Assembly (NCBI GenBank): GCA_021835185.1
Contig: JAKBQO010000115.1
Coordinates: 1 to 5,184, forward strand
Source: Thermoplasmata archaeon
Lineage (GTDB): Archaea > Thermoplasmatota > Thermoplasmata > Thermoplasmatales > Thermoplasmataceae
Length of the DNA stretch: 5,184 bases
Direction of reading: 5' to 3'
A program made the translations under genes and the position numbers. Numbering within the stretch: position 1 is the first letter of the stretch; each line of letters opens with the position of its first letter. This document shows, in pieces, positions 1 through 4,506 of this stretch. Below the pieces are notes generated by a model. It worked only from the letters and a program-made list of their open reading frames with translations, was not told where the DNA came from and did not search any database.

Positions 1-123
1 ATATTGAGGAATTTGAAATGCAAGGTATTCGAAAAGGAGATTGTGATACAGGAACTGACAAAGGATCAGAAGAAACTGTTTGAGAAAATAGGGGTCATAG
101 TGCCTAATACTATGGGAATTTAG
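1..123 (+). CDS. C-terminal tail (40 codons) of an unidentified protein, cut by the window edge
   Basis: Frame 1 is open from the first base to TAG at 121-123, giving 40 residues rich in Lys, Glu and hydrophobics, with the stretch ELTKDQKKLFEKIGVIVP near the end. No start codon lies in the window, so only the C-terminus is seen. The LTxxQKxLFExxGVxVP pattern reminds me of the tails of some IS4/IS1634-type DDE transposases, but this is a memory-based resemblance only. Against an insertion sequence, the convergent polX stop codon lies 4 bp away, leaving no room for a terminal inverted repeat unless that repeat lies inside polX, which looks full length. It is therefore probably the end of an ordinary gene or of a degenerate transposase. 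The coding call is moderately secure; the product is not. Confidence 0.5.
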   Translation: MLRNLKCKVFEKEIVIQELTKDQKKLFEKIGVIVPNTMGI

Positions 124-126
124 GAA

Positions 127-135
127 TTTATTTTT
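127..135 (+). terminator. Possible T-rich archaeal termination signal after the first gene
   Basis: The plus strand reads TTTATTTTT immediately after the TAG of the upstream gene, with a second TTTT at 143-146. Archaeal RNA polymerase commonly terminates at such U-rich stretches without a hairpin. The signal lies inside the 3' end of the convergent polX gene. This is suggestive only, because T-rich stretches are common in AT-rich DNA. Confidence 0.25.
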
Positions 136-1846
136 CCAAAAATTTTAGTAATGCCTGATAATCCATTGTATTTATCACCCTGTTTTTTGTAAGCCATCCT
201 CTTCTTGCGGTTCCTATTCCAAGTTCCATAAAATCATAGCCATATATGTTGTGGGAATCTGTATTTATAGAATAATAAATATTGTATTTTGAAGTTTTCA
301 GAATATTCTCATCGTTTAAATCAAGCCTTGCCGGTGAAGAATTAATCTCAAATGCTGTTTTATACTTTTCACAGTACTTTGAGATCTCATCAATGTCAAT
401 CTCATATCCCGGCCGATCATTTATTAACCTCCCTGTAGGATGGCCAAGAATGTTGACCTTCCCCGTTTTTATTGCGTTTATTATTCTCTGAGTCATTTTC
501 TCCCTGCTCATTCCGTTATCAGTATGAACTGATGCTATAAGGCAATCAATCCTGGAAAGTGTCTCATCTTGCAGATCAAGTGAACCATCCTTTAAAATAT
601 CGACCTCAGCCCCTTTTAATATTTTTATTTTGGAATTTTTATTTAAATTATCTACGGTATCAAAGTATTTTATTAATTCTTTTTCAGTCATTCCCTTTGC
701 AATTTTAAGATGTTCTGTGTGATTTGTAATTGCAATATATTCATAATTTTTCTTGAGGGCATATGCTATCATCTCTTCTGTTGTGTTCATTCCGTCACTT
801 TCCTTTGTGTGCAGGTGCAGATCCCCCTTTATATCGCTTATTTCTATCAATCGTGGTATTTTATGTTCCAGTGCCATTTCTATTTCTCCACGATCCTCAC
901 GCATTTCTGGAGGTATATAATCCATGCCCAGCTGATTATAAATAAATTCCTCATCCATTTCCACGGCAATGTTTTTGTCCCCTGAAAACAATCCATATTC
1001 ATTTAATTTATATTTATTATCAATTGCTATCTTCCTTACCTTCACATTATGGTCCTTGCTTCCTGTAAAATATTGCAATGCAGACCCAAAACTTTCAGGT
1101 TTTATCACTCTTAGATCACAGGTTACTCCTGTATTCAATAAAACTGTGGTTTTAGTATTACCGCTCACAATTACAGATTTTACATCCTCGAATTTAACAA
1201 ACATTTTCATAATTTTTTCAGGGTTCCATGATATGGCCAGTATGTCAATATCCCCAACAGTTTCTTTCATTCTTCGTGTTGATCCAGCTATTGCACATCT
1301 ATTGACTAGATTTGCAGCTGTGAGATACCATATTATTTTTCTTGCCTCAGTAAGGCCAGTTCCCAATAGGATTCTTCCACCAATAGAATCCAGCAAGGAT
1401 ATGCTTTTTAATATCAATTCCTCACTTTTTTCTCCGAATCCCGGTATATCCCTTATTTCATGGTTTTCTGCAGCTTTTTTAAGTTCCTCAACATTTTTAA
1501 TGCCAAGTTTATTGTAAAGTATTATGGCTTTCCTGGAGCCAAATCCCTCTAACCTCATCAGGCCATTGAAGTCAATAGGATATGCATTTTTTAATTCTTC
1601 ATATTTTTCTATTTTTCCAGTTGTTAAATATTCTACAATATGGGAAGCAAGCCCTTTTCCGATTCCTGGTATTTTAAGCAGGCCTTCAATGCCCTCCCTT
1701 TTATAAATAATCGAAACATCCTCTGGCATAGATTCAATGCTGCGGGCAGCCCTCTGATATGCCAGTGCTTCAAACTTTGATTTCTCATCCATGCTCAATA
1801 TATAATATAAATCGTTAAACATATCTGCAATTTCCTTATTCTTCAT
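128..1846 (-). CDS. polX: Family X DNA polymerase with C-terminal PHP phosphoesterase domain (PolX)
   Basis: Complete 572-residue protein, the usual length for bacterial/archaeal PolX (about 570-580). PolX enzymes fill short gaps and process DNA ends in base excision repair, the PHP domain giving 3'-5' exonuclease and AP-site/3'-end processing. Domain order: an N-terminal 8-kDa-like region with helix-hairpin-helix motifs at about residues 56-65 (LLKIPGIGKG) and 95-105, plus a related IPGFGEKS at 134-141. The nucleotidyltransferase palm has GSTRR (188-192) and GDIDIL (198-203), with catalytic Asp199 and Asp201 and the third Asp at 244 (CDLRV). The thumb has YFTGSKDHNVKVR (259-271). The PHP metal site is intact: HLH 344-346, Asp351, His376, Glu414, His441, His469, Asp530 and His532. 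One difference is Asn375 where TDH is usual. ATG at 1846 is supported by a TATA box 25 bp upstream and no Shine-Dalgarno, so the mRNA is probably leaderless. Convergent with the upstream gene by 4 bp. Confidence 0.97.
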   Translation of the reverse strand: MKNKEIADMFNDLYYILSMDEKSKFEALAYQRAARSIESMPEDVSIIYKREGIEGLLKIPGIGKGLASHIVEYLTTGKIEKYEELKNAYPIDFNGLMRLEGFGSRKAIILYNKLGIKNVEELKKAAENHEIRDIPGFGEKSEELILKSISLLDSIGGRILLGTGLTEARKIIWYLTAANLVNRCAIAGSTRRMKETVGDIDILAISWNPEKIMKMFVKFEDVKSVIVSGNTKTTVLLNTGVTCDLRVIKPESFGSALQYFTGSKDHNVKVRKIAIDNKYKLNEYGLFSGDKNIAVEMDEEFIYNQLGMDYIPPEMREDRGEIEMALEHKIPRLIEISDIKGDLHLHTKESDGMNTTEEMIAYALKKNYEYIAITNHTEHLKIAKGMTEKELIKYFDTVDNLNKNSKIKILKGAEVDILKDGSLDLQDETLSRIDCLIASVHTDNGMSREKMTQRIINAIKTGKVNILGHPTGRLINDRPGYEIDIDEISKYCEKYKTAFEINSSPARLDLNDENILKTSKYNIYYSINTDSHNIYGYDFMELGIGTARRGWLTKNRVINTMDYQALLKFLEK

Positions 1847-1861
1847 AATGAATCAATAAAC

Positions 1862-1876
1862 ATTTAAATTATAAAC
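1862..1876 (-). promoter_or_regulatory. TATA box of polX (leaderless promoter)
   Basis: Read on the minus strand the stretch is GTTTATAATTTAAAT, centred about 25 bp upstream of the polX ATG. That is the expected spacing from an archaeal TATA box to a transcription start at or next to the start codon. No Shine-Dalgarno motif lies between it and the ATG, which fits a leaderless transcript. Confidence 0.6.
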
Positions 1877-2200
1877 TTATGGCTTTCCTGTTTTGCAACA
1901 GTTATCCATAAATGCCTTTCACTTTATTCCATGTCAGGCTCAATTGTTTCCCAGACCAGAGATATCCCAGTTCACAAATGTGAAACGGAACGATGGCTAT
2001 TAAGATGTTTGTGGATATACTTATACATATTCATTATTGAAATGTAGAATATCACAGATAGCGGTTTCCGTACATGTTTGAGGAGATTAACAACATCTTC
2101 AGCAGGAAATAGGCTCCAGGGGATCATAAAAATTAAAGCTATCGTGGAACCTGAAGGCAGGGGTTTGCGCAAAGAATCACGTCACAATGAATGATTTTAA
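1877..2200. other. Intergenic region between divergent polX and hydrolase genes; no secure gene
   Basis: No convincing gene is seen. On the plus strand an ATG at 1931 opens 38 codons (to TAG 2045-2047) behind a weak TATA-like CCATAAAT at 1906-1913; the same frame then stays open for 48 further codons to TGA at 2192-2194. On the minus strand a 66-codon frame (1972-2172) has only a TTG start and no ribosome site. Neither translates to anything I recognise, and they overlap, so at most one can be real. A 10-bp palindrome, TTTGCGCAAA, lies at 2164-2173, about 50 bp upstream of the hydrolase TATA box. The region may be regulatory DNA, an old gene remnant, or both. Confidence 0.4.
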
Positions 2201-2220
2201 TTCCCTGTCTTGAAAGGGAA
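2201..2220. repeat. Inverted repeat abutting the hydrolase promoter, candidate operator
   Basis: TTCCCT at 2201-2206 and AGGGAA at 2215-2220 are perfect 6-bp inverted arms separated by 8 bp. The right arm runs into the purine-rich BRE position just before the TATA box at 2223. A regulator bound here would compete with TFB/TBP. This role is inferred from position only; a 6-bp repeat can arise by chance. Confidence 0.35.
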
Positions 2221-2231
2221 AATTTATAAAT
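2216..2231 (+). promoter_or_regulatory. BRE plus TATA box of the hydrolase gene
   Basis: GGGAAAATTTATAAAT carries a purine-rich BRE-like segment followed by TTTATAAAT (2223-2231). The TATA centre is about 26 bp upstream of the ATG at 2253, which makes 2253 the likely leaderless start. The in-frame ATG at 2232 would begin right behind the TATA box, upstream of any transcript expected from this promoter. Confidence 0.65.
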
Positions 2232-2252
2232 ATGCATTATGGTTATTGTTTT

Positions 2253-2906
2253 ATGGAAGTTAAGAATTATTTCGATCTTTCCGTTGACATCAGACCGAAT
2301 ATGCCATGTTGGCCAACAAATCCTCTTGTAAGGGTCGATCCAGTAGGACTTCTGGCAAGGGATGGATATACCGTTGAAAGATACGAATCGGTAACGCATA
2401 CAGGAACCCATATGGACGCACCATATCATATGATAGATGGTGCAAGAACAGTTGATAAAATACCATTGGAACAGATAATCGGGCCAGGGTATTGTATAAA
2501 ACCAGAGATAGAAGGGACAGAAATTCATGGTTATGCGCTAAAAAAAATATGGAAACCCGAATATGACGGTAAGATCATACTTATCAATACGGGATGGGAC
2601 AAAAAGAGATCTTATTCCAGAGAATTTCAATATGAATTTCCAGGATTAGCAGATGATTCCGTAGAATTTCTTAAAGCTCATAAACCAAAGCTTCTGGGAA
2701 TAGATTCTCTTGGGATTGATCCATACTCTCACAGTGATTTTAGAGTTCATAAGGCTCTTCTGGCAACAGATATGGCTTTTATAGAAGATTTGACCAATCT
2801 TGATAAGTTAACTCTGGGGAAAGAGTACTTTATAATGGCTTTGCCTCTGAAATTAAATGGTGCAAGTGGTTCTATGGCACGTGTGGTAGCACTGGAAATA
2901 GCATGA
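2253..2906 (+). CDS. Metal-dependent cyclase-family hydrolase (kynurenine formamidase-like)
   Basis: A 217-residue soluble enzyme of the cyclase/arylformamidase superfamily, whose members hydrolyse amide or lactam bonds using a bimetal (usually zinc) site. The best-known member, bacterial KynB, converts N-formylkynurenine to kynurenine in tryptophan breakdown and is of similar length (about 210). The signature HTGTHMDAPYH is at residues 49-59, giving ligands His49, His53, Asp55 and His59. A second motif (FRVHKALL...FIEDL) supplies His166 and Glu178, 12 residues apart as in KynB. GIDSLGID (149-156) and the C-terminal LPLKLNGASGS (197-207) also fit the family. The in-frame ATG at 2232 would add seven residues but sits directly behind the TATA box, so 2253 is preferred. 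A permease remnant of the APC type follows, which agrees with a role in amino-acid catabolism. The exact substrate cannot be decided; isatin hydrolase and other cyclase-like activities share the same motifs. Confidence 0.92.
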   Translation: MEVKNYFDLSVDIRPNMPCWPTNPLVRVDPVGLLARDGYTVERYESVTHTGTHMDAPYHMIDGARTVDKIPLEQIIGPGYCIKPEIEGTEIHGYALKKIWKPEYDGKIILINTGWDKKRSYSREFQYEFPGLADDSVEFLKAHKPKLLGIDSLGIDPYSHSDFRVHKALLATDMAFIEDLTNLDKLTLGKEYFIMALPLKLNGASGSMARVVALEIA

Positions 2907-2949
2907 ATATTTGGGATTCCGGATAGACGTGGCAGGAAGAAATATATAG

Positions 2950-3666
2950 AAACATCAGAGACATTTTATACCAACTAAGGTAGAAAGTCCCACTTTCAAG
3001 GGTGGCGTCATATATTACGGCAGCACAGCCAGAGTTGGAGAAGTGCTTGCAAGGGATGATAGATTCCTTCCAAAACTTTTTGATAGAATGAGCATACGGG
3101 GAGTTCCTATCTATTCCATTCTGCTTGTGTTGGTAGTTACAATAGTTTTAGTAGCGCTGGATAGATCTCTTGCCACAATTATAGGCATTATGGTTGACGG
3201 ATTTCTACTTTCCTATGCTCTAGGAGCTATAAGCCTCATGGTATTCAGAAAAACGGATCCTGATACAAAAAGGCCATTCAAGCTTCCATTTGCGCATATT
3301 TTTGCACCAATCTCCTTCATTATTGCAAATATTCTTGTGTATTGGTCTGGATTTGCCGCTGTAGAAATTATTATACCACTTGATCAGGGAGGACTTTTCT
3401 TGTTAATCATTTATAATCATTACAATAAAATCGACGGTAAACTTGCGTTATACGGTATTTGGATGCCTGCTTATCTTCTTTTTGTACTGTTTATGTCATA
3501 CATAGGCAGTGGTTTCTTTGGTGGAAGGAATCTCATTATTTTCCCCCACGATTCGCTTCTTTTCATAGTAGTGACCGCAGTATTCTACTTTGTTGGGGTA
3601 GCTCTAGGGATCAAAAGTGTAGAATATCAAAAAAATAATAATATAAAAAATATAGCTAATGATTAA
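2950..3666 (+). pseudogene. C-terminal half of an APC-superfamily amino-acid permease, N-terminus lost
   Basis: The frame is open from 2950 (after an in-frame TAG at 2947-2949) to TAA at 3664. Permease-like sequence is recognisable from about 2986: SPTFKGGVIYYGSTARVGE, then LARDDRFLPKLFDR and RGVP, the loop around TM6-TM8 of APC transporters, where SP..G..Y..TAR....RD..LPK is typical. About six hydrophobic segments follow (counting from the GTG at 3043: residues 21-39, 43-67, 84-102, 106-125, 138-157, 171-190), with KRPFKLPFAHIFAPI between the second and third. Family members usually have 450-550 residues and about 12 helices, so roughly the first half is missing. The GTG at 3043 lies inside conserved sequence and has no well-spaced ribosome site, so it is unlikely to be a true start. 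The reading frame itself is clean, suggesting recent truncation. A functional half-transporter is the less likely alternative. Confidence 0.75.
2983..2997. repeat. Short perfect inverted repeat at the truncation point of the permease remnant
   Basis: GAAAGT-CCC-ACTTTC is a perfect 6-bp stem with a 3-nt spacer. It sits where recognisable permease sequence begins, about 80 bp after the hydrolase stop. It may be a rearrangement scar or chance. Confidence 0.3.
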
Positions 3667-3670
3667 AATA

Positions 3671-3685
3671 ATTTTATATATTTTT
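3671..3685 (+). promoter_or_regulatory. AT-rich TATA-like/T-rich element between permease remnant and small-gene pair
   Basis: ATTTTATATATTTTT starts 5 bp after the permease stop codon. It can be read as a U-rich terminator for the permease or as a TATA box for the small-gene pair. A start about 26 bp downstream (near 3704) would give a leader of about 70 nt ahead of the ATG at 3775, consistent with that gene having a Shine-Dalgarno site. A GTTAA-CATGA-TTAAC inverted repeat at 3731-3745 would lie within that leader. Confidence 0.35.
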
Positions 3686-3758
3686 AACAATGATGGTCAA
3701 GGAAAGCTTGAATTTATTGGAGATATCCAGGTTAACATGATTAACAGTAGAGTTGATT

Positions 3759-3765
3759 AGGAGGT
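3759..3765 (+). promoter_or_regulatory. Shine-Dalgarno site fixing the start of the 57-residue gene
   Basis: AGGAGGT ends 9 nt before the ATG at 3775. It is a near-perfect complement to the archaeal 16S rRNA tail and is the main evidence that this short frame is translated. Confidence 0.65.
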
Positions 3766-3774
3766 TTTAAAAAT

Positions 3775-3948
3775 ATGAAGGAAAGGCATAAGTTAGATTC
3801 GAGAGATACATGTACACTCAGGAATCCCCCACAAGTCCGTGGCAACTGTGATCATGCATTAAACAGAGAGGAAAATCTCAGTGAGTTTGGTTTAAAAACC
3901 AAATTACCCCCACACCTTAGAAAGTTTAACATCATTAGGAGGAGTTAG
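3775..3948 (+). CDS. Small basic protein of 57 residues, unidentified, first gene of a two-gene unit
   Basis: An open frame of 57 codons from ATG 3775 to TAG 3946-3948. I recognise no family. The protein is basic (13 Lys/Arg against 7 Asp/Glu) and soluble, with no hydrophobic segment. It carries two cysteines (13 and 25) and three histidines (5, 27, 47), with a proline pair at 18-19 and another at 45-46, and ends in RKFNIIRRS. The evidence that it is real is its position: a strong AGGAGGT site 9 nt before the ATG, and a stop codon touching the ATG of the next gene, the usual sign of translational coupling. Cys and His could bind a metal, but their spacing matches no motif I know. Alternatives are a leader peptide controlling the membrane protein behind it, a remnant, or a chance frame in a structured 5' leader. 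Both frames are in the same phase, so reading through the TAG would give a single product of about 129 residues. Confidence 0.5.
   Translation: MKERHKLDSRDTCTLRNPPQVRGNCDHALNREENLSEFGLKTKLPPHLRKFNIIRRS
3886..3903 (+). repeat. Perfect hairpin inside the 57-residue gene
   Basis: TTTGGTTT-AA-AAACCAAA is a perfect 8-bp inverted repeat with a 2-nt centre; two more outer pairs (G-T wobble, A-T) are possible. It lies about 45 nt before the start of the membrane-protein gene. It could affect translation of that gene in the mRNA or serve as a protein-binding palindrome, but in AT-rich coding DNA it may be incidental. Confidence 0.4.
3937..3942 (+). promoter_or_regulatory. Shine-Dalgarno site of the 71-residue membrane protein gene
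   Basis: AGGAGG ends 6 nt before the ATG at 3949 and overlaps the last codons of the upstream small gene, as expected for an internal gene of an operon. It supports 3949 as the true start. Confidence 0.65.
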
Positions 3949-4164
3949 ATGAACAGAAGAAAAATAATTTTGGAGGTCGTGCCAGGTGCAATTATTCCAC
4001 AGCCCATCTCAATTTACCTGGCATCTGCTGAGATCAAGTATCACCCATACTGGAACAGTTTTATTATATCATTCCTTAGTTTTTGGTTCTTAATATTCGC
4101 CGGAGTCTGGTATTATTTCTACGCTGTTGCTCTCAGAAAAGATATTAGAAATGAAAAATTGTAA
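3949..4164 (+). CDS. Small single-pass membrane protein of 71 residues, unidentified
   Basis: Complete 71-codon frame with an AGGAGG site 6 nt upstream of the ATG. One clear transmembrane helix spans about residues 38-61 and is rich in Phe, Trp and Tyr (ending GVWYYFYAVA), followed by a charged tail LRKDIRNEK. By the positive-inside rule this puts the C-terminus in the cytoplasm. The N-terminal part (RRKIILEVVPGAIIPQPIS) is moderately hydrophobic but broken by prolines. No family is recognised. The size and layout recall small accessory subunits of solute symporters (DUF3311- or DUF485-like proteins), but no symporter follows, and the resemblance is one of topology only. It is probably coupled to the 57-residue gene in front of it. 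A truncated remnant of a larger membrane protein is possible: after the stop another frame continues for 37 codons. Confidence 0.6.
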   Translation: MNRRKIILEVVPGAIIPQPISIYLASAEIKYHPYWNSFIISFLSFWFLIFAGVWYYFYAVALRKDIRNEKL

Positions 4165-4200
4165 ATCTGGAAGACAAGATATTTAACCGTATTAATGTGG

Positions 4201-4214
4201 ATGCTTTAAAGCAT
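4201..4214. repeat. Perfect 14-bp palindrome
   Basis: ATGCTTTAAAGCAT is fully self-complementary, with no spacer. It starts 37 bp after the stop of the small membrane protein. Perfect palindromes of this size are typical of dimeric regulator binding sites, but no adjacent promoter is clear. Confidence 0.5.
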
Positions 4215-4269
4215 ACTACAATTAAAATCAGAAAAAGTAACGTTTATACTGTGTTCCCACGAATTTAGT

Positions 4270-4296
4270 GTGTTTGGAGGACGGATAATCCAACAC
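4270..4296. repeat. Hairpin with 8-bp stem and one bulge
   Basis: GTGTTTGGA (4270-4278) pairs with TCCAACAC (4289-4296) with one unpaired T and a 10-nt loop. It is not followed by a T-run on the plus strand. The function is unknown. Confidence 0.35.
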
Positions 4297-4473
4297 TGCT
4301 TAATTATCTAATAATGGTTTTTATGTTCTGTTATGCTTCTACAGTAGTAATCCGGGCTGCAAAAAAGGTTATGCTTAAAAAATTTCAATCTACCCACCAT
4401 CCTAATTATGATGTTGGTCGGTAGTTGTGGACTCTGAATTTCCAGTTATTAAGGCATTGAAAATTGATATGGA

Positions 4474-4496
4474 GCCTGTAACAACGGAAATCAGGC
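4474..4496. repeat. Hairpin just downstream of the ATPase gene, possible terminator element
   Basis: GCCTG (4474-4478) and CAGGC (4492-4496) form a 5-bp GC-rich stem around a 13-nt loop. It lies 11 bp beyond the ATPase stop codon in the direction of ATPase transcription, and on the plus strand it is followed by T/A-rich DNA. It could mark transcript ends in the gap between the convergent units, with weak support. Confidence 0.25.
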
Positions 4497-4506
4497 AAAT
4501 TTAATT

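Larger units (their letters stand above)
4165..4506. other. Gap of 342 bp with broken short frames and palindromes; possible decayed gene
   Basis: No intact gene is seen on either strand. One plus-strand frame is open from 4155 to TAG at 4266 and again from 4269 to TAG at 4422, the second part containing a hydrophobic stretch LLNYLIMVFMFCYASTVVI followed by RAAKK. A shift into another frame near 4412-4424 then gives about 27 codons (VVVDSEFPVIKALKID and onward) to TAA at 4502-4504. Together they look like an eroded gene with one stop and one frameshift, but the translation matches nothing I know. The gap also holds a 14-bp palindrome and two hairpins, listed separately. No tRNA or known ncRNA is visible. 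Confidence 0.35.

Noticed and set aside
282..1706. Several plus-strand open frames of 60-182 codons across this region
   Set aside because: They lie antisense to polX, whose family motifs and intact length are unmistakable; none has a promoter, ribosome site or recognisable product.
1972..2172. Minus-strand frame of 66 codons
   Set aside because: It has only a TTG start, no Shine-Dalgarno or TATA box at a sensible distance, and no recognisable family; kept only as a note within the intergenic entry.
2139..2528. Minus-strand frame of 129 codons
   Set aside because: It is antisense to the hydrolase gene with its complete catalytic motifs; the translation is Cys/Trp/Tyr-rich and looks like a shadow frame.
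3043..3666. Reading the permease as a complete 207-residue gene from GTG
   Set aside because: The GTG falls inside the conserved TAR....LARDD..LP loop of APC permeases and recognisable sequence continues upstream, so it is not a natural start.
3826..3914. Direct repeat CCCCCACA at 3826-3833 and 3907-3914
   Set aside because: Only 8 bp, two copies, both inside the small coding frame; too short to support a repeat array or binding-site pair.
3775..4164. TAG between the two small frames as a pyrrolysine or readthrough codon
   Set aside because: The second frame has its own Shine-Dalgarno and ATG directly after the TAG, which explains the layout without recoding; nothing in the window indicates pyrrolysine use.
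4406..4437. C/D-box sRNA-like TGATGT ... CTGA
   Set aside because: The C box is imperfect, the spacing is too short for a double-guide C/D RNA, and no C'/D' pair is visible.
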